From the NCBI GenBank assembly GCA_045118975.1, contig JBGVCT010000009.1:62001-126000 (forward strand): a stretch of 64,000 bases of DNA, given 5' to 3'. Both the position numbers and the translations under genes were made by a program. This document shows, piece after piece, positions 17,527 to 25,327 of the stretch (its first letter is position 1; every line of letters begins with the position of its first letter). Below the pieces are notes generated by a model. That model ran no database searches, was not told the DNA's origin, and saw only the letters and a list, made by a program, of their open reading frames with translations. This DNA comes from RGIG6178 sp045118975. GTDB lineage: Bacteria; Bacillota_I; Bacilli_A; RFN20; DUOF01.

Positions 17527-18012
17527 CTAGAATATACTACCTAAGTAGATAGCTTTCTTATAAACTTTTAATTGTTCTTCCCATTGAACAAAGAACTTGT
17601 CTGAGAAGTAATAACAGAACTTACCTGATATAGTTGATTTGTCAATTCTATCAAATACTTCAACATATACACATTTTTTTCTAAAGAATAACTTTCCCAA
17701 AAAGAAGAAAGGCATTGCTACTGCTGCACCAGAAGATATTATCATATCTGGTTTTTCCTTTCTTAATATCTTCCAAGCAAGGAATGTATTCTTTATTAAA
17801 TTCTTAAAGTTTCTATTAGTTGGGTAGTGACAATGATATACCTTTTCATCTTTTAGTTGACTATTAGCATCTGGTTTATCAAATGTCACAAAGAATCTCT
17901 CGTGATCTTTCCACATATCCTTAAGTAACATCATGTGAGTCAAATGTCCACCAGATGATCCTACTATTGCAATTTTTGCTTCTTCAAATTTCTTTTTACT
18001 TTTCTTAGCCAT
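17527..18012 (-). CDS. Alg14-like membrane-anchoring glycosyltransferase subunit (PssD/Cps14F type)
   Basis: The 161-residue protein has KIAIVGSSGGHLTHMM near its start, the glycine-rich motif of Alg14/PssD, and a hydrophobic segment around ISSGAAVAMPFFFLG. It anchors and completes the Alg13-like subunit encoded next. The frame extends to 18048, but the ATG at 18012 follows GGGAGCG at correct spacing and starts two bases after the stop of the priming transferase, so it was selected. The pair supports a repeat unit built on a lipid-linked hexose. Confidence 0.9.
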   Translation of the reverse strand: MAKKSKKKFEEAKIAIVGSSGGHLTHMMLLKDMWKDHERFFVTFDKPDANSQLKDEKVYHCHYPTNRNFKNLIKNTFLAWKILRKEKPDMIISSGAAVAMPFFFLGKLFFRKKCVYVEVFDRIDKSTISGKFCYYFSDKFFVQWEEQLKVYKKAIYLGSIF

Positions 18013-18014
18013 TT

Positions 18015-18647
18015 TTACTTCGCTCCCTTTCCTGCTATTACAACCCATATTGTCTTAAAGAATATTTTGATATCCATCCATAAACTTCTTTTAGCAACAT
18101 ATTGAGTATCCATTTCACATCTTTCTCTAAAACTTGTATCACTTCTACCATTAACTTGCCAGAATCCTGTAACACCTGGTTTAACTTTAATGATATTGTC
18201 ATAGTGATATCCCATATCTTCTTTTTCCCTAGGAAGATATGGTCTAGGTCCCACTACTGACATACTACCTAAGAACACATTAATAAATTGAGGTAGTTCA
18301 TCAATACTAGTCTTTCTAATAAACTTACCAACCTTAGTGATTCTAGGATCATTTTCTAACTTCTTATTAGTTAAGTATTCTTCTTTTATCTTAGGATCAC
18401 TAGCCATTAACTCTTCTAGCTTAGCTTCAGCATTCATACACATACTTCTATATTTGTAAATATATATTGTTTCTCCATTTAATCCAATTCTCTTATTTTT
18501 AAAGAATATTGGTCCATTATCTTTAGTAACTAAATTAGCTATCCAAATTCCTAAGCTAACTGGGATAAGCAATAGTATTCCAAATATACTAATGATGATA
18601 TCCAAAAATCTTTTCATAAATCTGTAAAAATATCTTTTTTTATTCAT
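18015..18647 (-). CDS. Undecaprenyl-phosphate sugar phosphotransferase (priming transferase)
   Basis: This 210-residue protein is a short-form bacterial sugar transferase. It has one N-terminal membrane segment (FLDIIISIFGILLLIPVSL), then the catalytic domain with KRIGLNGE, YKYRSM, KTSIDELPQF, SVVGPRP and KPGVTGFWQVNGRSD. It moves a sugar-1-phosphate onto undecaprenyl phosphate, the first step of the capsule unit. The frame can begin at a GTG (18656), but the ATG at 18647 with GGGAG eight bases upstream was chosen. It is the first gene of the main capsule operon, behind a promoter buried in two palindromes. Confidence 0.95.
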   Translation of the reverse strand: MNKKRYFYRFMKRFLDIIISIFGILLLIPVSLGIWIANLVTKDNGPIFFKNKRIGLNGETIYIYKYRSMCMNAEAKLEELMASDPKIKEEYLTNKKLENDPRITKVGKFIRKTSIDELPQFINVFLGSMSVVGPRPYLPREKEDMGYHYDNIIKVKPGVTGFWQVNGRSDTSFRERCEMDTQYVAKRSLWMDIKIFFKTIWVVIAGKGAK

Positions 18648-18675
18648 AACACACACTCCCTAAACACGTAACTAT

Positions 18676-18715
18676 ATTATATAAGTTTACTTATATAATT
18701 GTCTAGGATTAGACA
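18676..18715 (-). promoter_or_regulatory. Capsule operon promoter within two adjacent palindromes
   Basis: On the minus strand -35 TAGACA (18700-18705), an 18-base spacer and -10 TATAAT (18676-18681). A perfect 11-bp inverted repeat ATTATATAAGT / ACTTATATAAT (2-base centre, 18676-18699) covers the spacer and -10; a second palindrome TGTCTA-GGAT-TAGACA (18700-18715) covers the -35. This looks like tight operator control; the regulator is not in the operon. Confidence 0.65.
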
Positions 18716-18742
18716 AAAAAAGACAACCCCTTAAGGTGTCTT
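18714..18742 (-). terminator. Terminator between the two capsule transcription units
   Basis: On the minus strand AAGACACC pairs with GGTTGTCTT (one bulged base) followed by a T run. The stop codon of the upstream gene lies in the loop. It separates the 21237-18731 unit from the priming-transferase operon. Confidence 0.65.
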
Positions 18743-19921
18743 CTCTTCAATTTCAACTTTTTCTTTCTTTTTAAATAATTTTATATTAGGCTTTTCTTCC
18801 ATATATCTGTTTACAAGTTCTACAAACATAATGATAAATAATGGATATGTAAAGGCTAATTGAAATGCTTCAGTTAGGGCATATCCAAACATACCAATTA
18901 ACACTACGCTCATCTTTTTATCTATATTCTTTTCAAACGCCAAATAAAAGAAATAAACTAAGGCAAGTAATGCAAATATACCACCATCAAATATAGTCAT
19001 AAGGAAATCATTATCTAATGGATACATTGTGTAGGCATGTACACTCATTTCTTTTAATAAGATGGCCACATAATATTTTCCAAATAAAACATATTTAGAA
19101 AACCTTTCAAAAAATATACCAAACCACCCCGGCCTACCACTTAATGCTTCATTTATCTCTGGAAAATCCTTTAGTTTAATCATCACAAACGACAATATTA
19201 TAAACACAAATATAAGTCTTTTTGATTTAAACCAATTAACAAGAAATGGCATATTCATAAGTAGTAACATAACACTTATCACAAGCATTCCTGTTCTACA
19301 ATTGGTAAGCCAACCAAGCCACAATGTTATAATTAACATACAGAAACTAAATATTAATGTTCTTATCTTCTTATCCCCTAACCACATATAGCCAAATACT
19401 GAAGATGCTAATACATATTTTAATATATGATTTGGATGGTTAAATCCAAATGTATGTCTAACATTAGTTATGTCAGTCCACATCTCATCATATCTAACCA
19501 TTGGAGTATCTGGCATCCATCTTAGAATTACTGAAATAACAAATAATGTTAATGTAAAAATACTAATCAAGAACAACCATTTGTACATTTGTTTTTTATC
19601 TTTATAGAAAAGATATGCGATAAATAAAGATATAACATATAAGTAAGATTTAATAACTCCAAATATAATAGATAATGCAATAAATACAAACAACATCTTT
19701 ATATCTTGCTTATCTGGTTTGTTATCCACAACACACCAAATAATAAGTCCTAGAGCAGGCATTAAAAATGCGGCACTTATTAGTATTACATATACCACAT
19801 CTAGAGTCATAAGAATGCTAGATAAGGCAAATAGTTCAAATACATTGACTAAGAATAATACCAATAACTCTCTCCATTTACTTTTTATATCATCTCTTAA
19901 TGAAGCAAAAAAAGCCTTCAT
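18731..19921 (-). CDS. O-antigen ligase/polymerase-like membrane protein
   Basis: This 396-residue protein has about eleven hydrophobic segments and a periplasm-side loop containing FGFNHPNH and further on SGRPGWFGIFFERF, features of the O-antigen ligase/WaaL-Wzy_C group. It may polymerise or ligate a polysaccharide made by the upstream GT2 synthase, because the two genes overlap as TAATG (one base). It differs in sequence from the polymerase-like protein at 15104-16312, so the region may produce two glycans or use two polymerases. The C terminus is strongly charged and cytoplasmic. The exact reaction is uncertain. Confidence 0.75.
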   Translation of the reverse strand: MKAFFASLRDDIKSKWRELLVLFLVNVFELFALSSILMTLDVVYVILISAAFLMPALGLIIWCVVDNKPDKQDIKMLFVFIALSIIFGVIKSYLYVISLFIAYLFYKDKKQMYKWLFLISIFTLTLFVISVILRWMPDTPMVRYDEMWTDITNVRHTFGFNHPNHILKYVLASSVFGYMWLGDKKIRTLIFSFCMLIITLWLGWLTNCRTGMLVISVMLLLMNMPFLVNWFKSKRLIFVFIILSFVMIKLKDFPEINEALSGRPGWFGIFFERFSKYVLFGKYYVAILLKEMSVHAYTMYPLDNDFLMTIFDGGIFALLALVYFFYLAFEKNIDKKMSVVLIGMFGYALTEAFQLAFTYPLFIIMFVELVNRYMEEKPNIKLFKKKEKVEIEEKTP

Positions 19922-21237
19922 TATTTAACAACCTCCTCTATACTCTTATCACTAACGTGAGGAATAGCTTTCCAAGTCACCTTAGCAAATAAAGCTATTA
20001 CGTTTATTACTAAGAAAATACCCATATATATTGGATATGTTATAGCATATAAAATTTTCCTAGGTAAGCTAACATTCATTCTCTTATGATTCTTAGCCAT
20101 AATAACAATAGTATAGAAAATAAAGAATATGGTGAATACAATTAAAATTAATAGTCCTTTAGTGAATACATTTTCCACTCCCGCAACTACATTACCATCA
20201 ACCACTAAACCTTCAACAAATGTGATGATAGAGTAAAGACAAATCCAAAAGAATCCAATAATCGGGATAGGAGCAACATGCACCATTAACCCCATACATG
20301 TAAGTTTATTCTTTCCTGTTACTATTTTCTTTATAAGCGAACAGAAATACTTAGCAAAACATTGATGTCCACCCTTGCACCATCTAAGTCTTTGTGTATA
20401 TGAATCTTTTAAACTAATAGGTTGTTCATCATAAAATACAGCATCTGCACAATACATGGTTTTATATCCCTTTATTGCACTATCTAAAGAAAACTCAACA
20501 TCCTCTATCATAAGATGATGAATCCAGCCACCATTCTCTTTTATGATATCAGCATCAATATAATAGCCAGTTCCTGATACATAAGTTCCCACATTAGATC
20601 TAGTTTTAGTTTGGTGAGTCATAGAACATTCCATATAAAACATCATGGCACTATTTGCACTAACCCAACTATCTCCAAAGTTTTTGCTATCTCTAAATGA
20701 AGTACATACTTTAACACCACTATCATAGGCATTATTCATCTCTTTTATATAATTCTTATCTAGCAAGTTATCTGCATCAAAAATAAAGAAAGCCTCATAA
20801 CCATTATCTGGATATTCCTCATTTATTTTCTTTATTAGATAATCAAGGGCATAGCTTTTTCCTTTTTGTTCTGTATTAAATCTTTCATATGCAATAGCAC
20901 CAGCCTCTTTTGCCACAAGATAAGTATTGTCAGTGCAATTATCCGCAACAACAAAAGTATCAATTAGCTCACTTGGATAATTTTGTTTCTTTATTGAATC
21001 TATTAAATTACCAATTACTTTTTCTTCATTTCTAGCCGCAATTAAAATTGCATACTTATGATTTTTCTTAGCATGTGGATACTTTTTAGGTTTAGTAACT
21101 AATCCCACAATAGCCCCAACATTTAAAGCAGTATACAAAAGAACTACAAGTATAAGCATAACAATATTCACTTTATCTATAATGCCAAACACTTTAATGG
21201 CATTTACTAACATATTTATATTCATCTCTTTATACAT
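19921..21237 (-). CDS. Membrane glycosyltransferase family 2 (IcaA/cellulose synthase-like)
   Basis: A 438-residue processive-type GT2. One membrane segment (about 20-45) precedes the cytoplasmic catalytic domain, which shows YAILIAARNEEKVIG, VVADNCTDNT, FIFDADN, IEDVEFS and the processivity motif QRLRW (in TQRLRWCKGG); three to four membrane spans follow. Such enzymes polymerise or extend a sugar chain through the membrane. The start used is the ATG at 21237; in-frame ATGs also lie at codons 5 and 9 and the ribosome binding site (AAGG) is close to the first, so the true start is uncertain by a few codons. It has its own promoter. Confidence 0.88.
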   Translation of the reverse strand: MYKEMNINMLVNAIKVFGIIDKVNIVMLILVVLLYTALNVGAIVGLVTKPKKYPHAKKNHKYAILIAARNEEKVIGNLIDSIKKQNYPSELIDTFVVADNCTDNTYLVAKEAGAIAYERFNTEQKGKSYALDYLIKKINEEYPDNGYEAFFIFDADNLLDKNYIKEMNNAYDSGVKVCTSFRDSKNFGDSWVSANSAMMFYMECSMTHQTKTRSNVGTYVSGTGYYIDADIIKENGGWIHHLMIEDVEFSLDSAIKGYKTMYCADAVFYDEQPISLKDSYTQRLRWCKGGHQCFAKYFCSLIKKIVTGKNKLTCMGLMVHVAPIPIIGFFWICLYSIITFVEGLVVDGNVVAGVENVFTKGLLILIVFTIFFIFYTIVIMAKNHKRMNVSLPRKILYAITYPIYMGIFLVINVIALFAKVTWKAIPHVSDKSIEEVVK

Positions 21238-21269
21238 CCTTAATTCAATTATTTGTAATCAACGTTAAA

Positions 21270-21298
21270 AGTATACCATTATTACACCATTTTCAAAA
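21270..21298 (-). promoter_or_regulatory. Promoter of the 21237-18731 unit
   Basis: Minus strand -35 TTTTGA (21293-21298), 17-base spacer, and extended -10 TGG-TATACT (21270-21275). Confidence 0.6.
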
Positions 21299-21357
21299 CA
21301 AATTTTTATTGAAAATAAAAAGGAAAAAATAAATTTAACTAAAATGACTAGTTTTCA

Positions 21358-21386
21358 TTGATTAATATTCAAAAAAAAGTAATAAT
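21358..21386 (+). promoter_or_regulatory. Promoter of the DUF2188 gene
   Basis: -35 TTGATT (21358-21363), 17-base spacer, -10 AATAAT (21381-21386), 28 bases before the start codon, with AGGAGG between. Confidence 0.5.
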
Positions 21387-21414
21387 ATTAATTGTATTTA
21401 AGGAGGTAAGAATT

Positions 21415-21972
21415 ATGTCATTTTTTGGATTTTTCAAAAGAAAGAAAAAAAATAAAGAAGAAGCTAAAGTAAATGAAACAGTTGAAGTTAAACAAGAAGT
21501 TAAAGTTGAAGATGCTCCAGTTGTTGAAGAACCAGTAGCTGCTCCAGTTGAAGAAACTAAAGTAGAAGAACCTAAGAAAGCTCCTGCTAAGAAGACTACT
21601 ACTGCTAAGAAAACTACAACTACAGCAAAGAAAACAACTAGCACAACAAAGAAAACTACTACTGCTGCTAAGAAAACTACAACTACAGCTAAAAAACCTG
21701 CTGCTAAAAAAGCAACAACAACTAAAGCTAGTAGCGACGAAAAAAAAAAAGTAACGAATAATAAAACATACCATGTAACTAAAAGAAAAGAAGATGGTAA
21801 ATGGCAAGTTAAATTTGCTAATGGCAAAAAAGCTTTAAAGTTATTCGATACACAAGCTGAAGCAATTGATTTTGCTGAAGAAAAAGCTGATAATCAAGAT
21901 GCTAATATTACTATCCACAAAGTTGATGGTAAAATTAGAAAGCAAGATTATACAAAAAAAGAAGAAAAATAA
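21415..21972 (+). CDS. Lys/Thr/Ala-repeat protein with C-terminal DUF2188 domain
   Basis: This 185-residue protein has three parts: an N-terminal basic peptide (MSFFGFFKRKKKNKEE), an acidic Val/Glu/Pro stretch, and a low-complexity run of Lys-Thr-Thr and Ala-Ala-Lys units (about residues 55-115), ending in a DUF2188 domain (KTYHVTKRKEDGKWQVKF onward, to about residue 178). The middle resembles histone-H1-like or ribosome-associated basic tails, suggesting nucleic-acid binding, which is inference. The frame extends upstream to 21358, but AGGAGG sits 7 bases before the ATG at 21415. It is a single gene with its own promoter and terminator. The domain has no assigned biochemical function that I know. 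Confidence 0.85.
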   Translation: MSFFGFFKRKKKNKEEAKVNETVEVKQEVKVEDAPVVEEPVAAPVEETKVEEPKKAPAKKTTTAKKTTTTAKKTTSTTKKTTTAAKKTTTTAKKPAAKKATTTKASSDEKKKVTNNKTYHVTKRKEDGKWQVKFANGKKALKLFDTQAEAIDFAEEKADNQDANITIHKVDGKIRKQDYTKKEEK

Positions 21973-22000
21973 ATGTTAGTTTTTACTAACATTTTTTTAT
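21972..22000 (+). terminator. Intrinsic terminator of the DUF2188 gene
   Basis: Stem AATGTTAGT / ACTAACATT (21972-21980 with 21985-21993), TTTT loop, then a T run. Confidence 0.85.
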
Positions 22001-22033
22001 TATCTTTTTATACAATATTAGAGGTGATAATAC

Positions 22034-22846
22034 ATGAAAGATTTACACATACACACTATTTATTCAGATGGTGAATACAATGAGTTTGAGATAGTAAACA
22101 AAATAATTGAAGCAGGAGTAAAAGAGTTCGCAATATGTGATCACAACTCTTTTATAGGTTGCAAAAAAGTAAGTGAAGTACTTAAAAAAATGAATTCTGA
22201 TCTTATATTTCACACTGGTATTGAGTTAACATGTAGATTAGAAAACTATAAGACTCCCCTTAATATGCATATCCTTGTTAGAGACTTTCCCATTGACTCT
22301 AAAGAGATACAATATCTAGTAGACAAGTATGAGGGATTCACCGATATTAAGCTTGAAAGAATGATTAAAATAGTGAAAGAATTATATGACTTTGATATAC
22401 CTAAAAATGAGCTAGATGAAGTCATTTCTAAAACTGCCTCTATTGGTAAACCACACATCTATACTCTAATTACAAATCATATGGAATTAGATAGAGAAAA
22501 GTATTATAAAGATATGGATGCTCTAATTACTGATGATTTAAAATTAGATGTTTTAGAGGTAATTAATATCTCCAACAAAATAGGTGCTAAAGTAATACTT
22601 GCTCATCCAATTGAGATAATGGAAGACCATAATCTTAATTTTGATGAAATAGATGTTCTTGTAGGTTACTTAAAAGAAAAAGGTTTAGATGCTATAGAAA
22701 CTAGACACTCTAAACACAATGAAGAATATTATAATAGATTCAAAGAGATGGCTATTAAATATAATCTAGAAGAAAGTCAAGGTAGTGACTACCATGGCCC
22801 TAAAGTAAAACCTGGAGTACACATAGGAGTTTGTTATAAAAAATAA
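22034..22846 (+). CDS. PHP-domain metal-dependent phosphoesterase
   Basis: This 270-residue protein begins MKDLHIHTIYSDGE, the first PHP metal motif (HxH), followed by FAICDHNSF, HTGIELTC, KVILAHPIE and, near the C terminus, GSDYHGPKVKP. All expected His/Asp ligands of the TrpH/YciV-type PHP phosphoesterases are visible. Relatives hydrolyse nucleoside 3',5'-bisphosphates or trim RNA 5' ends; the precise substrate here is unknown. It has GAGGTGAT before the ATG and stands alone between two terminators. Confidence 0.9.
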   Translation: MKDLHIHTIYSDGEYNEFEIVNKIIEAGVKEFAICDHNSFIGCKKVSEVLKKMNSDLIFHTGIELTCRLENYKTPLNMHILVRDFPIDSKEIQYLVDKYEGFTDIKLERMIKIVKELYDFDIPKNELDEVISKTASIGKPHIYTLITNHMELDREKYYKDMDALITDDLKLDVLEVINISNKIGAKVILAHPIEIMEDHNLNFDEIDVLVGYLKEKGLDAIETRHSKHNEEYYNRFKEMAIKYNLEESQGSDYHGPKVKPGVHIGVCYKK

Positions 22847-22875
22847 AAGGTTAGAAATTCTAACCTTTTTTTATT
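22845..22875. terminator. Bidirectional intrinsic terminator
   Basis: Stem AAAAGGTTAGA / TCTAACCTTTT (22845-22855 with 22859-22869) with a 3-base loop, then T run; shared by the convergent genes. Confidence 0.85.
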
Positions 22876-23605
22876 ATTGTTTATTAATATTATTATTAAC
22901 TTTTATATCAAGACCTTTAGTATCAAAATTCATAAATTGATGTCCCATAGCCTCAATATGAGCACCCTCTGTTCCTAGAGTAAATATCTTACTAGGATCT
23001 TTTTCTATTTCCTTAGTTAATTTGAAACTCACTTTATCAATTTGAGTGATAAGTCCAGTCTCTCCTTTTTCATTTACTCCCTCGTGAAGGCTAACAATAT
23101 AATAATACGCTTCATTTCCCTCTACTTTAGGAGTACTAACATTAGTGATTTGTCCTTCTCCTTCATTAGTGTAAGTAACATCTTTTCTCTCTACCTTACC
23201 TATAAACTTGGCGTGTTCTACTACATCTAATAGTTTCTCTGCAAGTTGTCTACTACACTTCTCTATAGAAACAGTATTATCCACACTATTTACATATTTA
23301 AGTAAAGCGTTGAATCTTTCTTCATCAGTTTCATACTTAGCCGCAACAAATTCAACTTTCTCTCCAACTTCATTTTTTCCCTTTGCAGTAACCACAACAT
23401 ATTTATGAGCTTCTTGCTCATATAAATCAAACCCAGTAACAGAAGCATCTTTATAATTAAGATCTTTTGTAACAGCATTATCTAAACTTCTTATTGCAGA
23501 ATGCTTTAAATTGTTTTGTACACTATTCCAAGCAAAACATGCAAGTAAAACACAAAGGGTAGATGTACCAATTACTCCTCCATCTAAATTTCCTCTTCTA
23601 GCCAT
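22874..23605 (-). CDS. Unknown membrane-anchored protein
   Basis: I do not recognise this 243-residue protein. It has a short basic N terminus (MARRGNLDGG), one hydrophobic segment (about 11-27) that should anchor it in the membrane, and a soluble extracytoplasmic part rich in Lys, Glu and Val. The soluble part shows a beta-rich pattern with repeated Tyr-x-Val-Val-x-x-Lys-Gly and Tyr-Tyr-Tyr-Ile-Val-Ser-Leu strands. AAGGAG precedes the ATG. Downstream is a terminator shared with the PHP gene. It is followed upstream by two further unknown genes and a giant surface protein, all on the same strand, but each unit has gaps of 40-110 bases, so co-transcription is not certain. Confidence 0.75.
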   Translation of the reverse strand: MARRGNLDGGVIGTSTLCVLLACFAWNSVQNNLKHSAIRSLDNAVTKDLNYKDASVTGFDLYEQEAHKYVVVTAKGKNEVGEKVEFVAAKYETDEERFNALLKYVNSVDNTVSIEKCSRQLAEKLLDVVEHAKFIGKVERKDVTYTNEGEGQITNVSTPKVEGNEAYYYIVSLHEGVNEKGETGLITQIDKVSFKLTKEIEKDPSKIFTLGTEGAHIEAMGHQFMNFDTKGLDIKVNNNINKQ

Positions 23606-23687
23606 AAAACTTCAACTCCTTACTATTATTTTATAAAATCCTTTCTTGTTTACAAAGCATTTAAAAAACTTATCAACATTTCTCGAT

Positions 23688-23710
23688 AAAAAAAGGGGCA
23701 AAAGCCCCTT
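23688..23710 (-). terminator. Intrinsic terminator
   Basis: GC-rich stem AAGGGGC / GCCCCTT (23693-23699 with 23704-23710), four-base loop, followed on the minus strand by seven Ts. It ends the unit at 23714-24160. Confidence 0.88.
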
Positions 23711-23713
23711 ATT

Positions 23714-24160
23714 TTAATTATCCCAGAAAGAAGATCCTCTCTTCTTTTTAGCATTAGGATCTACAATTCCTAATTCTTCCATAATTTGTCTTAATACTCC
23801 ATCTCTCATAGATGTATCTTCATCTACCATTTTAATAAGAGCATCAATTAAAGCAGGTACACCTAGAGCAAATTCAGCAATTAAAGCAGAATTACTCTTA
23901 TTTACTGATGCATACTTGTGAATCTCTTGTAATTTAGTAAAGTTATCTCTTAACACTGGATTACTTTCAATCATATTAATAGTCATCTTAGATAATTTAG
24001 TAAAGATTTCTAAACTAATATCATATAGCTTATTCATATCCTTAGAATTACCTTCAAATTTTTCATTTACTGTAATAGTAGAAATTTGTGGATACATTTG
24101 ATTAAGTTCAACTACTAATGTTTTTACAATGTATTTTTCTCCACCAGTTAATGGCATCAT
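23714..24160 (-). CDS. Unknown small helical cytoplasmic protein
   Basis: I do not recognise this 148-residue protein. It has no signal peptide or membrane span and is predicted mostly helical (DMNKLYDISLEIFTKLSKM in the middle), ending in a charged KKKRGSSFWDN tail. A strong AAAGGGGG ribosome binding site suggests high expression. It lies between two other unknown genes, just downstream of the 350-residue protein at 24202-25248 (41-base gap), and has a strong terminator after it. The function may be linked to the neighbouring surface protein, but nothing in its sequence proves this. Confidence 0.75.
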   Translation of the reverse strand: MMPLTGGEKYIVKTLVVELNQMYPQISTITVNEKFEGNSKDMNKLYDISLEIFTKLSKMTINMIESNPVLRDNFTKLQEIHKYASVNKSNSALIAEFALGVPALIDALIKMVDEDTSMRDGVLRQIMEELGIVDPNAKKKRGSSFWDN

Positions 24161-24201
24161 ATAAAATATACCCCCTTTATATAATTACATAATAACTTTT
24201 T

Positions 24202-25248
24202 TTATGCTACTTCGCCAATCTTTGTGTCTCTTTTTTGACTTCTTCTTGCCATAGCGTGCTCTAAAGATCTCTTAGTGAATAAAGTAATATTACTTAAATC
24301 TTTAGCACTAGTAGCCTTTAACACAGAGTTAGGCCAAGAATTTTCTGCTTCACACTTACAAATTGTGTGAACTTTGTTTTTACCTGTAGCAAAGAAGTAT
24401 ACAGGTTGTAAGCTTTGTCTCCAAACCTCATTTAACTTCTTATATAGAGGTTCCATATCAACTATATCATTGCTAACACTTGCTTTATAATCATTAGTTA
24501 AAATATTAATTAGGTCATTAGCACTAATCATTCTAATGATTTTAAACGCCTTACCCTCAAATGTAGAAATTACTGGGTAAATCTTAGAATTCTTTTCTTT
24601 ATCATCACTATAGATAATATTTACAACTACATTAGAAGTAGGGTTGTTACCACTACCACACTTTTCTCTATATAATTCATTACTTTCGATTTGAATATAT
24701 TCATTTTCTACGTTAGGAAGTCTTAAACCAACCTTAGTAAAATCTTCTCCTCTAATTGAGAAATTAGGGATAACACTATCATGAGTTGTTTCAAATGCAT
24801 AGCTAGTACCATATAATTTATTAGTTATACCTTCACCTAGTTCAGCTTTCTTTAATGCTGTTTTTAATGCAGTTCTTGCTTGTAAAGCCCATACAACATA
24901 TTTTTTGTAGTAGTTGAATGATCTAGGGAATACTTTAGCATCATATACACTCTTTAACTCTTTGAAGTAATTGTAAGCTGGAGCAAGTTCTGCACCTTCA
25001 AGGTTTACACTACCCATAGAGTAAAAGTTTTTGTAAATCTTTTCACTGCATCCAATCATTAAGAATGCTGTCTTTGTATCATCACCAGAGAACTCTGTAG
25101 ATACACTCTTTGATATATCTGCTAAATTTGAAGAATTAGCACCTAAATCAGATGGCTTTAATATATTTGCATTAATTAAAACATCCTTTAAATCGTCTAT
25201 ATCATTAACGATTAATTTTGCATAATAAACACCTTTATTATTTAACAT
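24202..25248 (-). CDS. Unknown 348-residue protein
   Basis: I do not recognise this protein. It has no signal peptide or membrane segment and looks soluble and mixed alpha/beta. Notable points are a Gly-rich stretch CGSGNNPTSNVVVNIIY near the middle and a Cys-x-Cys near the C terminus (HTICKCEAE). It ends in a basic tail (MARRSQKRDTK). GGAG precedes two in-frame ATGs; the one at 25248 has the better spacing (9 bases) against 3 bases for 25254, so I use it. It lies between the giant surface protein gene and the small helical protein, all on the minus strand. Confidence 0.75.
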   Translation of the reverse strand: MLNNKGVYYAKLIVNDIDDLKDVLINANILKPSDLGANSSNLADISKSVSTEFSGDDTKTAFLMIGCSEKIYKNFYSMGSVNLEGAELAPAYNYFKELKSVYDAKVFPRSFNYYKKYVVWALQARTALKTALKKAELGEGITNKLYGTSYAFETTHDSVIPNFSIRGEDFTKVGLRLPNVENEYIQIESNELYREKCGSGNNPTSNVVVNIIYSDDKEKNSKIYPVISTFEGKAFKIIRMISANDLINILTNDYKASVSNDIVDMEPLYKKLNEVWRQSLQPVYFFATGKNKVHTICKCEAENSWPNSVLKATSAKDLSNITLFTKRSLEHAMARRSQKRDTKIGEVA

Positions 25249-25327
25249 AAACATCTTCTCCTTGACTTATAATATATCATATTATTTTATAATAAACAAC
25301 CATATTTTTAAGTCCTAGATTAAATTT

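Noticed and set aside
18676..18715. Invertible (phase-variable) capsule promoter
   Set aside because: The arms are separated by only 2 or 4 bases, so there is no segment to invert, and no site-specific recombinase gene is nearby.
21369..21827. Open frames of about 130-150 codons on the minus strand across the Lys-Thr repeat region
   Set aside because: They are the antisense of a low-complexity coding repeat, lack a ribosome binding site and give only Ser/Phe/Val-rich text.
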